A stretch of DNA of 64,000 nucleotides from Bryobacterales bacterium (GTDB lineage Bacteria > Acidobacteriota > Terriglobia > Bryobacterales > Bryobacteraceae), in assembly GCA_003164035.1 (NCBI GenBank), contig PLRS01000065.1:8076-72075 (forward strand), in the 5' to 3' direction. A program made the translations under genes and the position numbers. Shown piece after piece: positions 1-8,021 of the stretch; positions within the stretch are counted from its first letter, which is position 1, and each line of letters opens with the position of its first letter. A model generated the notes under the pieces. That model was given only the letters and a program-made list of their open reading frames with translations. It searched no databases and was not told the origin of the DNA.

Positions 1-137
1 CTGGAGGGCGGCCTGGCGCTGCTGCCGCAGGTCGTCGAGCATCTTCTTATTCTTCTCGACGCGGCGCTGGATGCGTTGCCCTCGGCGAGCCAGACGCGGG
101 CCTGGGCCAGGGCGACGTCAACCTGGGAGGAACTCAT
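1..137 (-). CDS. N-terminus of unknown coiled-coil-like protein, partial, apparent frameshift
   Basis: A minus-strand reading frame starts at ATG 137 and leaves the window at base 1. The first 20 or so residues (MSSSQVDVALAQARVWLAEG) look protein-like. In the same frame the text then turns into arginine/serine-rich nonsense, while the shifted frame gives a plausible helix (RIQRRVEKNKKMLDDLRQQR). One extra G in the three-G run at plus-strand 79-81 joins the two perfectly. This is therefore either a sequencing indel or a real frameshift. I do not recognise the family. The gene is divergent from the aminotransferase at 208. Confidence 0.5.
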   Translation of the reverse strand, partial: MSSSQVDVALAQARVWLAEGNASSAASRRIRRCSTTCGSSARPPS

Positions 138-207
138 TGAAATGGAGGGGCTTCGGGGGCTGGTATTTTCGCAGGACCGAAGCTCGCCTCCGCGTTATCC
201 TGGATAG

Positions 208-1449
208 ATGGAAACTGAAGTCCCCGTCTCAGAGGCCCTGGTAGACACCGCTCCCCAGGTGAGCCCCGCTCAATCCGTCATGGATTTGGAGCGCGCCCAC
301 CTCCTCCAGAATTATTCCCGCTATCCGCTCGTCCTGGCGCGCGGAAAGGGGTGCTGGGTGTACGATCTGGAGGGGCGCCGTTACCTCGATCTGATTACCG
401 GCATCGGCGTCAACGCCCTCGGCCACGCCCATCCCCGCATCGTCAAGGTCATCCGCCAACAGGCCGGGTTGATGGTGCATAGCTCGAACCTCTACTATCA
501 CCGTTATCAAGGCGAACTGGCCAAACGCCTCACCGCCATGAGCGGTCTGGACCGCGCCTTCTTCTGCAACAGCGGCACCGAGGCCGTCGAAGGCGCGCTC
601 AAAATGGTTCACTCCCACGGCCGCACCCTCGAGCCGGAAAAATACGAGATCGTTTCGCTCGACAACAGCTTTCACGGGCGCTCGATGGGCGCCCTTTCGG
701 TCACCGGACAGCCCAAGTACCGCGCCGATTTCGAGCCCCTCATTCCGGGCGTGAAATTCGTTCCGCCCAACGACGTGGCGGCGCTCGAAGCGGCCTTCAG
801 TCCCCGCACCGCCGGCATGATTCTGGAGATGATCCAGGGCGAGGGCGGCATCTATCCGTTGACTCCCGAGTTCGCCGCCAAAGCGCGCGAGCTGGCCGAC
901 CGCTACAACGCCCTGCTGGTGGCCGATGAAACCCAATGCGGCGTCGGCCGTCCCGGCGTCTACTTCGCCTATCAGCTCTCCCAGCCGGTGATCATGCCGG
1001 ACGTCGTGGTCGCGGCCAAACCCGTGGCCTGCGGCTTGCCGCTCGGTTTCATTCTGGCCAATGAAAAAGCCGCCGCCGCCATCCGCCCCGGCATGCACGG
1101 CACCACCTTCGGCGGCGGTCCGCTCGCCTGCCGCGTGGGCCTGGAATTCATCGACGTTCTCGACGAGCTGATGCCCTCCATCCGCCGCATGGGCACGTAC
1201 TTCCTCGACCGGCTCCAGCACCTCGCCTCCAAGCACGCAGTCATCAAGCAGGTTCGCGGCTTCGGCCTCATGCTCGGGGTAGAGCTGAACGTGCCCGGCA
1301 AGCAACTCGTGCTCGACGGCATCGGCCGCGGCCTCCTGTTCAATTGCACCCACGATAACGTCCTCCGCTTCCTGCCCCCCTATATCGTCACCGAAAAGGA
1401 AGTGGACCGCGCCATCGGCATTCTCGATCGCCTGATCGCGAAAGCGTAG
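208..1449 (+). CDS. argD: Acetylornithine aminotransferase-like class III PLP aminotransferase
   Basis: This 413-residue protein has the layout of class III (fold type I) PLP-dependent aminotransferases and is closest by eye to ArgD/succinylornithine transaminases. An N-terminal segment ending in GITGIGVNALGHAHP-type text (about residues 70-80) is followed by the CNSGTEAVE cofactor-phosphate motif (about 118). The active-site region is VVVAAKPVACGLPLG (about 265-280), with K in AAKP as the presumed Schiff-base lysine, and then GTTFGGGPLACR. ArgD would convert N-acetylornithine and 2-oxoglutarate in arginine synthesis. No other arg gene is nearby, so a different omega-amino acid substrate such as ornithine, putrescine or 4-aminobutyrate is possible. 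The start at ATG 208 leaves a slightly long, poorly conserved N-terminus. Confidence 0.8.
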   Translation: METEVPVSEALVDTAPQVSPAQSVMDLERAHLLQNYSRYPLVLARGKGCWVYDLEGRRYLDLITGIGVNALGHAHPRIVKVIRQQAGLMVHSSNLYYHRYQGELAKRLTAMSGLDRAFFCNSGTEAVEGALKMVHSHGRTLEPEKYEIVSLDNSFHGRSMGALSVTGQPKYRADFEPLIPGVKFVPPNDVAALEAAFSPRTAGMILEMIQGEGGIYPLTPEFAAKARELADRYNALLVADETQCGVGRPGVYFAYQLSQPVIMPDVVVAAKPVACGLPLGFILANEKAAAAIRPGMHGTTFGGGPLACRVGLEFIDVLDELMPSIRRMGTYFLDRLQHLASKHAVIKQVRGFGLMLGVELNVPGKQLVLDGIGRGLLFNCTHDNVLRFLPPYIVTEKEVDRAIGILDRLIAKA

Positions 1450-1487
1450 TTGTGGAGATTGCTCCGGCAACCGGCGGGCGAGAGTCT

Positions 1488-1520
1488 AACCGAGCCGCGA
1501 CCGTGAGGGAGCGGTTGCCG
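1488..1520 (+). repeat. REP element, forward copy flanking the tyrosine transposase
   Basis: An imperfect palindrome of about 33 bp begins AACCGAGCCGCGACC and ends GGGAGCGGTTGCC. Its core recurs in the window at 2043, 4831, 4885, 19561, 54677 and 54734, and in decayed form at 50943-51016. The outer arms AACCG/CGGTT pair, then a two-base mismatch and a short inner stem follow, which is the bulged stem typical of REPs. It lies 13 bp upstream of the transposase start and is inverted relative to the copy just downstream of that gene. Confidence 0.75.
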
Positions 1521-1533
1521 ACCCGAGGCGTGC

Positions 1534-2028
1534 ATGAGGTACCTCATTACCTTCGCCTGCTACGGCTGTCATCTTCACGGAGATGAATCGGGATCGGTCG
1601 ACCGGCGCCATAATCTGGTTGGGAGCCGTCCGGTGGAGGCCCATCCTAGCCGCGCCGCCGGCGAGCGCCAGCGCATGGCCCAGGCTCCGTACCAGCTTGA
1701 TCGCGACGAGCAGTCGATAACTCTGGAAGCGATTCGGGAGGTGAGCGCTCACCGGGGATGGCACCTGTTGGCCGTGCACGTGCGGACCAGCCACGTGCAC
1801 ACAGTAGTGGAAGCCGACGTTCGACCGGAGAAGGTCTTAAACGACTTTAAGGCATACGCCAGCCGGGCGCTTAATCGTCTGGGACGCGACGCACCGGACC
1901 GGCGGCGCTGGGCGCGCCACGGCAGCACGCGATGGCTGCGAAAGGACGACGACGTGCGGCACGCAGTAAAATATGTCGTTGAGGAGCAGGGCGAGCGTTT
2001 GGCCCTGTTTGTCTCGGCGGATCTGTAG
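1534..2028 (+). CDS. REP-associated tyrosine transposase (RAYT, Y1 HUH family)
   Basis: The protein is 164 residues, a normal length for single-domain Y1 transposases of the IS200/RAYT type. It starts MRYLITFACYGCHLHG. The metal-binding HUH motif is SHVHTVV (about residues 86-92), and the presumed catalytic tyrosine lies in HAVKYVVEEQGE (about 147). These enzymes nick single-stranded DNA at hairpin ends through a 5'-phosphotyrosine link. RAYTs are typically single-copy genes flanked by inverted REPs that they are thought to mobilise. That is what is seen here, with REP copies ending 13 bp before the start codon and beginning 14 bp after the stop codon in opposite orientation. I therefore infer that this gene is linked to the REP family dispersed over the window. 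Confidence 0.85.
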   Translation: MRYLITFACYGCHLHGDESGSVDRRHNLVGSRPVEAHPSRAAGERQRMAQAPYQLDRDEQSITLEAIREVSAHRGWHLLAVHVRTSHVHTVVEADVRPEKVLNDFKAYASRALNRLGRDAPDRRRWARHGSTRWLRKDDDVRHAVKYVVEEQGERLALFVSADL

Positions 2029-2042
2029 GAAGGGGCGCCAGA

Positions 2043-2070
2043 CACCGCTCCCTCACGGTCGCGGCTCGGA
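2043..2070 (-). repeat. REP element, inverted copy downstream of the tyrosine transposase
   Basis: CACCGCTCCCTCACGGTCGC followed by GGCTCGGA is the reverse complement of the copy at 1488-1520, including the less common central sequence CCGTGAGGG shared only by these two copies. The matching central bases suggest that the two flanks belong to one transposase-REP unit. Confidence 0.75.
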
Positions 2071-2193
2071 AAACGCGCTGACGAGGACTGGTGGATGTAT
2101 ACTGTCAGCTACCAGGACGCCAAAACGGAAGACCTGGATTGCCGCCGAGGGCCTTCATGAGTGGAGGTCTTGCGGCGGGGACGGAGCTAAGAC

Positions 2194-2805
2194 ATGACAG
2201 AAGATACCAAGCCCTGCCCGGTCTGCGGAGAGACCATCAAGGCGGTAGCGCTCAAGTGCCGTTTCTGTAATACGAACCTGTCGGAATTTGCCGCAGCGAA
2301 GGAGCACGAAACCGAAAAAGACCTGTTTTCCGGCCACCCGGCTGTGATCTACAGCGTCGGCCAGCTTGTGCCTTTCCTGGTGGCGACCGTCGCGGCTGTT
2401 GGAGTCATCGCAGTCGGCGCTAACCGTCCGGATGTCGGAATCGACTTCTGGTATGTGCTCCTTGGCTTCGTGGTCGTGTGCGGCGTCATCTGCCTGTGGT
2501 TCTACGTGAAGAGCCGGAAAACGCACTTTGAAGTCACTACGCAGCGCATCAAGCTGGAACGCGGCCTACTCTCGAAGGTTCAAGAAAGCCTTGAGCTGTT
2601 TCGCATCGACCACTTCGAGCTGCGCAAGCCGCTGGGGATGCGTCTATTGGGCCAGGCATATCTCCACATCTTCACGTCCGACGCAGAGATCGAAAGGTTT
2701 GGCGTATATGGCGTTCCCAATCTGGAATCGATGGCGGACGAACTGCGAAGTTGCCAGCTTCGCGAGCGCACTCGGCGCGGTCTGACGACCTTCGTAAAAG
2801 CGTAG
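2194..2805 (+). CDS. Zinc-ribbon membrane protein with bacterial PH (YdbS/bPH2-like) domain
   Basis: The 203-residue protein begins with a four-cysteine zinc ribbon (CPVCGETIKAVALKCRFC, about residues 8-25). Two hydrophobic segments follow (about 48-68 and 88-112), then a cytoplasmic beta-rich segment starting KTHFEVTTQRIKLERGLLSK, characteristic of bPH2/YdbS domains. The FRIDHFELRKPLGMRLLGQA stretch fits the conserved second half of that domain (I-x-x-I/F...G-x-G type). The function of these domains is poorly known and is usually described as membrane-linked regulatory or scaffold. The zinc ribbon on the same chain is common in soil bacteria. The gene stands alone, and the next gene begins 50 bp after its stop. 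The start ATG 2194 places the ribbon at the N-terminus as expected. Confidence 0.75.
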   Translation: MTEDTKPCPVCGETIKAVALKCRFCNTNLSEFAAAKEHETEKDLFSGHPAVIYSVGQLVPFLVATVAAVGVIAVGANRPDVGIDFWYVLLGFVVVCGVICLWFYVKSRKTHFEVTTQRIKLERGLLSKVQESLELFRIDHFELRKPLGMRLLGQAYLHIFTSDAEIERFGVYGVPNLESMADELRSCQLRERTRRGLTTFVKA

Positions 2806-2855
2806 ATTCCGCTTCGACCAGGTCCATAGCCGCGCCGTGCGCCACAATAGAGCAT

Positions 2856-4136
2856 ATGGTGCTGTCCGCTCTCGTGGTGGCTCTATTCGCGACGCCCCTG
2901 CCGGTTTCCTATTCGCACGACGTCGCCCCTATCCTCGATCGCCACTGCGCCCCCTGTCACCGCCCCGGCGGTGTCGCGCCCTTCAGTCTGTTCACCTACT
3001 CCGACGCCGCCAAACGCGCCGGCCTGATCGCCACCGTTACCCGCTCCCGCTACATGCCGCCCTGGCTGCCCACCGAGCCGCGCTTCGCCCACGAGCGTAA
3101 ATTGACCGACGCGGAAATCGCCCTGCTGGCGCGTTGGGCCGCTACCGGCGCCCCTCCCGGCAATCCCGCCGAGACGCCGCCCGTTCCCACTTTCGCCGAA
3201 GGCTGGCAGTTGGGAAAGCCAGATCTCGAAGTTGAAATGTCCAACACCTTCGATGTACCCGCCGATGGCCCCGACCTCTACCAGTGCTTCGCCATGCCGG
3301 TCGCCGAATCCGCCTCCCATTACGTGCGCGCGCTCGACATTCGCCCCGGCAATCCCCTGGTCGTTCATCACGCCATTCTCTTCCAGGACACCACCGGCAC
3401 GGCGCGCGCCCGCGACACGGGATCGGGTTACCCCTGTTTCGGCACGCCGGGCTTCTTGCCCGCCCGCGGCATGGGCGGCTGGACCCCCGGTTCGCTCCCC
3501 TTCCAAACCCCCGAAGGCATGCCCGAAACCCTCTACGCGCACGCCGCCCTGGTGCTCCAGGTCCACTACCACCCCGTCGGTAAGCCCGCCTCCGACCGCA
3601 CCCGCGTGGCGCTCTATTTCACGGACCAGAAGCCCACCCGCACCGGCTACGATATTCCGCTCGGCTCCAGCCGCATCGATATCCCCGCCGGCGATCGCGC
3701 CTACAAAGTCGCCGATTCCTTCGTCATCCCGGTCGATGTCGATGTGATCGCGGTCAATCCCCACGCTCACTATGTCTGCAGGGACATGCTGGGGTACGCC
3801 CTGCTCCCCGATGGCACCCGCCGCACCCTCATCCATATTCCGAATTGGGATTTCAACTGGCAGCAGCAGTATGTCTACTCCAAGCCGCTGCGCCTGCCCG
3901 CCGATACCCGCGTGGTGATGGAATACACCTACGATAATTCCGCCGCCAATCCGCGCAATCCCAACCACCCGCCGCGGCGCGTGTTCTACGGCCCGTCGTC
4001 CACCGACGAAATGGCCGGTCTGCACATCGCCGTCGCGCCCGCCGACGCCGCCGATGGCGAAGAGCTCGGCCTGGCTCTCTGGGGAAAACTGGTCCGCGCC
4101 ACCGGCGGAGGCGGGCTCAGCCGCGGGCGCCGCTAG
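2856..4136 (+). CDS. Secreted copper monooxygenase (PHM)-like protein with c-type haem motif
   Basis: I place the start at ATG 2856 (MVLSALVVALFATPLP, a signal-peptide-like start). A start at 2751 would overlap the previous gene and add an arginine-rich shadow. The mature 426-residue chain opens with a single CxxCH haem motif (DRHCAPCHRPGG, about residues 28-39). A beta-rich region then carries paired histidines in the positions of copper type II, ascorbate-dependent monooxygenases: VVHHAILFQ, LQVHYHP and NPHAHYVCRDM. Proteins joining a cytochrome-like N-terminus to this fold occur in Acidobacteria with unknown substrate. The active form would be periplasmic. No partner gene is evident. Confidence 0.7.
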   Translation: MVLSALVVALFATPLPVSYSHDVAPILDRHCAPCHRPGGVAPFSLFTYSDAAKRAGLIATVTRSRYMPPWLPTEPRFAHERKLTDAEIALLARWAATGAPPGNPAETPPVPTFAEGWQLGKPDLEVEMSNTFDVPADGPDLYQCFAMPVAESASHYVRALDIRPGNPLVVHHAILFQDTTGTARARDTGSGYPCFGTPGFLPARGMGGWTPGSLPFQTPEGMPETLYAHAALVLQVHYHPVGKPASDRTRVALYFTDQKPTRTGYDIPLGSSRIDIPAGDRAYKVADSFVIPVDVDVIAVNPHAHYVCRDMLGYALLPDGTRRTLIHIPNWDFNWQQQYVYSKPLRLPADTRVVMEYTYDNSAANPRNPNHPPRRVFYGPSSTDEMAGLHIAVAPADAADGEELGLALWGKLVRATGGGGLSRGRR

Positions 4137-4149
4137 CGACGGTTTTGCC

Positions 4150-4186
4150 GTGGAGCAGACCATCGTTTTCTGTGGTCTGCCCTGCA
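4150..4186. repeat. MITE-like half element (GCAGACCA/TGGTCTGC hairpin), copy A
   Basis: GTGGAGCAGACCATCGTTTT is followed by a second arm, so that GCAGACCA and TGGTCTGC form an 8-bp stem. It is one arm of the inverted pairs seen at 29548-29640 and 41501-41587, and a second single arm lies at 26467-26500. It begins 13 bp after the stop codon of the preceding gene, so it may act in transcript ends there. Confidence 0.65.
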
Positions 4187-4276
4187 CTCGGCCGCTTCCG
4201 CGCGGTGCGGGCGCATTGGCCTGCAGCCGATCGTTCTCTCAAGTGAGAGTCCGCGCAGGTGATGGTTGGTGCCGCG

Positions 4277-4774
4277 CTACTGGTAGTGAATCACGATCTT
4301 GACCGCGCCCGTCGGCCGGCCCCGATAGATCCGCTTGCCGGCTTTGGTGACCACAATGCTGCTGATCGTCTTGGTGGCATCGGCATGCTCCAGATGGTTT
4401 TCGTCGGCTCCCGGCCGGAAGGAGGTGAAATCGGTGCTGACGCTGAGCCCCTTGCCATTGGTTCCGGTGCCGACACTGAGGCTCGTGCTCCCGTACTTCA
4501 CCGTCACCTGGCAGCGCTGGCCGCCGATGTCGAACGTCTGCGTGTTCGTCCCCACGGTGAGCTCAATCTTCGGCACCGAACGGTCGCCCTGCGGATGGCT
4601 CTTGGTGTTGCCTTGCGTCTTGAACTGGGACCACGCCACGGCCGACTCGAGATGCAACGAGCCGTTGCTGATGGTGATCGGCGAGTCGCCCTGCGCCTGC
4701 ACCGTGACAACCACGCCGCCCAGAAGACTCAATCCGACGAGCGCGGCGAGGGTGGCGATTCTACTTTTCTTCAT
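4277..4774 (-). CDS. Secreted protein of unknown function
   Basis: The start at ATG 4774 (MKKSRIATLAALVGLSLLGG) gives a clean signal peptide ending near VQAQG and a 165-residue protein. Reading further upstream would run through the REP pair at 4831-4917 and is not credible. The mature chain is beta-rich and polar, with KSHPQGDRSVPKIELTVGTN and several G/S/T-rich strands, and ends GRPTGAVKIVIHYQ. The closing stretch is basic. I do not recognise a family. The gene lies alone between a convergent gene and the kinase, and is separated from the kinase by the REP pair. Confidence 0.6.
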   Translation of the reverse strand: MKKSRIATLAALVGLSLLGGVVVTVQAQGDSPITISNGSLHLESAVAWSQFKTQGNTKSHPQGDRSVPKIELTVGTNTQTFDIGGQRCQVTVKYGSTSLSVGTGTNGKGLSVSTDFTSFRPGADENHLEHADATKTISSIVVTKAGKRIYRGRPTGAVKIVIHYQ

Positions 4775-4830
4775 GACAGTTTCGATAACCTTTCCGAAAC
4801 ACTCGCTTTCGTATTCACAGTTGCCCCTCC

Positions 4831-4917
4831 GGCAACCACTCCCTCGCGGTCGCGGCTCGGTTGCCGACCGCGTGTCCGAGCCTGTTACCGAGCCGCGACC
4901 GAGAGGGAGCGGTTGCA
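4831..4917. repeat. Inverted pair of REPs (BIME-like)
   Basis: Two REP copies face each other. The first is at 4831-4865 (GGCAACCACTCCCTCGCGGT...) and the second at 4885-4917 (...GAGAGGGAGCGGTTGCA). They are separated by 19 bp that resemble the spacer of the pair at 54677-54766 (shared CCGCGTGT). The pair could form one long cruciform or two small hairpins. It lies between the kinase stop codon and the start of the secreted protein at 4774, both on the minus strand. Confidence 0.75.
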
Positions 4918-4957
4918 CGCGAATACGCTACCGAACTTCCGAAACAATGCACCAAGC

Positions 4958-7921
4958 CTACTGCGCTCCCAGCCCGGCCAGTTGATGCCTGGCGAATTCC
5001 ACATCCGGGCGGGTCAAATAGGTCCGAAAGTCTTCAGCGTCCCACTTTTGCGCCAGACCCGCAAGCAGATTGTTCGCCTTTTCCGCGAAATCGCGCGCTT
5101 GGTTTTTGCGGCCGGTCCCCACCGCCGCCCGCGCCGCCAACCACCAACAGCGCCATTCCATCTCCGTGTTTCCCGCGCCGGCCGCCCACTCCGCAGCCGA
5201 TTTTGCATTCTCCAGTGCGCGCGCCCATTCTCCCGCCGCCAGTGCCGCCTCGCCTTGCACCAGCTCGATTTCCGCAACCCGCCGCGGATTTCCGGCTCGA
5301 TCCGCCAGTTGGCGCGCCAATTCGGCGACGCGAACCGCTTCCGCGGGATTGCCCAATCCGGCCTCGGCTGCCGCCAGGATTCCGTTCCATTCGGCCCGCG
5401 CGCCATCGCTGCCCAAGCCCGCGGAAAGCACGCGCCGCGCCGCGTCCCGGGCTTTCGCGAATTCCCTCAGGCTCAAAGCCATCTTCGCCTGCAGCCGGGT
5501 GATCAGGGCATCGACGGTTTTGGAACGGTTGCCGCCCACCCGATCGAGCAAAGGCTGAATTTCCTGGTACCGTCCGACCCGCCACAGCACGTCGGCGCAA
5601 TTCACCAACCCCACCTGCAGATACAGGGTCACGCCCGATTGTGCCGCCTCCAGCTCGGCGCGGTAGCTCGCCAACGCCTGGCTCCACAGTCCCTGCTCCA
5701 GCCGCACGTTGCCCATCCCTTCCTGGGAAAGCGCCATCTGCGCCTGGTTTCCCTGCCGGCCGGCAAGCTCCAGTTGCTTTTTCAAAGATGCCAGTGCGCT
5801 CGCGTAATCCCCCTTTTCCCGTTCGATGCGCGACACCAGCGTCAGCCCCACCATGGTCTCCCTCTGGTAGCCTCGCTGTTGGTACCACTGCAACGCCTGG
5901 CTCACGTCGGCCAGCCCGCGGTCCAACTCGCCCTGCTGCGTCTCCAGGCTCCCGAGCGAAAACAAAGCCCGGAATTCGCTCCGCTCGGAGCCGTAGTGCC
6001 GCGCCAGCTCTAACGCCTGCTGGAAATACGGCCGCGCCCCGGGCGCTTCGCCTTTGCTCAAGAATGCGTTGCCTAGATCGATCAGCCCGCGCGTGGTCAG
6101 ATTCTCAATCCCGTTGGCGCGGGCCAGCTCGATCGCCCTGGACGCATCGGCTTGCGCTTCCGCCGAATTGCTGGCGTTGGTTTCGAGCCAGCTCAATTCC
6201 ATCAGCACCAGGATTTGTTGCGGCGCGCTCTCGGCCGTTTTCGCCAACTCCAACGCTTTTTCCAGCAGCACCCGAGCCTGCACAAGCTGCCCCAGCTTGT
6301 TGGCCGCCACGCCGCGCTGGTACTGCACTTCCGCAATGCCCTCCTGATTGGACGTGGTGCGGTAAATCGCCTCGGCTTTGTCGAATGCCGGATTGGCATG
6401 CGCCGGATCCAGCTTGCGCGACCCGTATTGAGCCCCCAGGTGCAGCCACGCCGCCGGCTGTTGCGGATCGAGCCGGATGGCTTGCTGGTAGCAGCGCAAC
6501 GCGTCCTCCGGCTGCTGGGCGCGCTCGTACGCCCGCCCCAGGTCCACCAGGGCGTCGGCTTTGGCCGCGCTCGGAGTCCGCTCCACCATGTCGCGGTACA
6601 GGTTCACCGCGTCGCCGTATCTGCCCGCCAGCGTCAGCCCGATCGCGTCGCGCACATCGCGGTCGGCCCGCGTCAGCCGCGTGGTCCGCTCCGGTGTACC
6701 CGCCTTGGCGAACTCTTCGCCGGCCGTGCGTGCATCCTCCAACTCCAGCGCCGCCTCGGCCAGGTGTACGTGCGCCATGCCAAGCATCGGATCCAGGCGC
6801 GCCGCCTCCGCCAGTTCCTTGCTGGCCTTGAAATAAGTGCCGTCGCGCAGGGAGTTCAGCCCGTCCTGGTAGAAACGGTCGGCTTCCGGCTGAGGCTGAT
6901 AGGTCCGGCCGGCAACCAACCACCAGCCGGCGATGCCCGCCATCAAGACCATCGCTGCGGCCACAATCGGCCGCGCCCGCCGCCCGATCGCGCTCCGAAG
7001 CCGGCGCGCCGCCGCCACGGCTTGAGTCGGAGCCGCCGGCAGCGCCACCGTCGCATCCGCCTCCCGCCCTCGCAGGGTCTCGGCGATGGCCCGCAAATCC
7101 GCCAACATTTCTTCCGCCGTCTGGTAGCGATCGGCCTGGCTCTTGGCCAGCGCTTTCAGTACCACCCGATTGATTTCCGGCGTCACCCGCGGGTTGAGTT
7201 CCGATGGCGCCGGCGGCTCCACGTGCAGCACCGCCGCCAGAATCTCCACGCTGCTGTGCCCGGTGAACGCTTTTCTTCCCCCCAGGCACTCGTACAGCAC
7301 CGCGCCCAGCGCGAACAGATCGCTCGCCGGGCCCAGCGGCTCCCCGCGCAATTGTTCCGGCGACATGTAGGCCGGCGTTCCCATCACCACCCCAACCCGG
7401 CTTTGAGAAAGCGTCTCGGCCCGCTCCTCCCCCTCCGGCCCCGCCGGTTGAAACGCATACGCCTTGGCGAGGCCGAAATCCAGAACCTTCACTTCGCCGC
7501 GCGCCCCCAGCAGAATATTGGAGGGCTTGATGTCGCGGTGTATGATCCCGTGCCGGTGCGCCTCCGCCAGCGCGCCCGCTACCGCCATGGCGATCTCCAC
7601 CGCCCGCGCCGGCTCCATCGGTCCGCGCTCCAGCGCGCGCCGCAGCTCTTCCCCCTCCACCAGTTCCATCACCAGGAAGGGACTGCCGTCCTCGCTCTCG
7701 CCATAATCGTAAATCGCCGCGATGTGCGGGTGGTTCAATGTGGAAGCCGCCCGCGCCTCCCGCAGAAAACGCTCCCGATACTGTTCCTCGTCGTGGGCGC
7801 CGGGGAATTTCACCGCCACCCGCCGCGCCAGGTGCGTGTCCTCCGCCAGGTACACCACTCCCATGCCGCCCTGCCCCAGAGCGTCCAGGATTCGATAATG
7901 AGACACGGTCTTCCCGGTCAT
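4958..7921 (-). CDS. Membrane Ser/Thr protein kinase with C-terminal TPR array
   Basis: The first 280 residues or so form a complete PknB-type kinase: glycine loop LGQGGMGVVYLAED (about 15-28), VAVK lysine (about 38), catalytic loop HRDIKPSN (about 124), DFGLA (about 146), and GTPAYMSPEQLRG in the activation segment. A single membrane span (PIVAAAMVLMAGIAGWWLV, about 320-340) separates it from a 620-residue external region of tetratricopeptide repeats (for example ALVDLGRAYERAQQPEDALR). This receptor-like layout is common in Acidobacteria. The external TPRs presumably bind a peptide or protein, and the target pathway is unknown. I prefer ATG 7921 (MTGKTVSHYRIL); GTG 7933 is an alternative. 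No cognate phosphatase is in the window. Confidence 0.85.
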   Translation of the reverse strand: MTGKTVSHYRILDALGQGGMGVVYLAEDTHLARRVAVKFPGAHDEEQYRERFLREARAASTLNHPHIAAIYDYGESEDGSPFLVMELVEGEELRRALERGPMEPARAVEIAMAVAGALAEAHRHGIIHRDIKPSNILLGARGEVKVLDFGLAKAYAFQPAGPEGEERAETLSQSRVGVVMGTPAYMSPEQLRGEPLGPASDLFALGAVLYECLGGRKAFTGHSSVEILAAVLHVEPPAPSELNPRVTPEINRVVLKALAKSQADRYQTAEEMLADLRAIAETLRGREADATVALPAAPTQAVAAARRLRSAIGRRARPIVAAAMVLMAGIAGWWLVAGRTYQPQPEADRFYQDGLNSLRDGTYFKASKELAEAARLDPMLGMAHVHLAEAALELEDARTAGEEFAKAGTPERTTRLTRADRDVRDAIGLTLAGRYGDAVNLYRDMVERTPSAAKADALVDLGRAYERAQQPEDALRCYQQAIRLDPQQPAAWLHLGAQYGSRKLDPAHANPAFDKAEAIYRTTSNQEGIAEVQYQRGVAANKLGQLVQARVLLEKALELAKTAESAPQQILVLMELSWLETNASNSAEAQADASRAIELARANGIENLTTRGLIDLGNAFLSKGEAPGARPYFQQALELARHYGSERSEFRALFSLGSLETQQGELDRGLADVSQALQWYQQRGYQRETMVGLTLVSRIEREKGDYASALASLKKQLELAGRQGNQAQMALSQEGMGNVRLEQGLWSQALASYRAELEAAQSGVTLYLQVGLVNCADVLWRVGRYQEIQPLLDRVGGNRSKTVDALITRLQAKMALSLREFAKARDAARRVLSAGLGSDGARAEWNGILAAAEAGLGNPAEAVRVAELARQLADRAGNPRRVAEIELVQGEAALAAGEWARALENAKSAAEWAAGAGNTEMEWRCWWLAARAAVGTGRKNQARDFAEKANNLLAGLAQKWDAEDFRTYLTRPDVEFARHQLAGLGAQ

Positions 7922-8021
7922 GCGCCCGCGCACAGATGCCAGAATTGCTTCAGGTACTCCATGTTATCCCGAATCCCGGAATTTCCAACTTCCGGCCGTG
8001 CCACATAGTAAACTGCGTGCT

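Noticed and set aside
229-1470. Long minus-strand open frame opposite the argD-like gene
   Set aside because: It is H/E/A/G-rich with no motif and mirrors the plus-strand gene base by base, a high-GC shadow. The same applies to the long antisense frames opposite most genes in the window.
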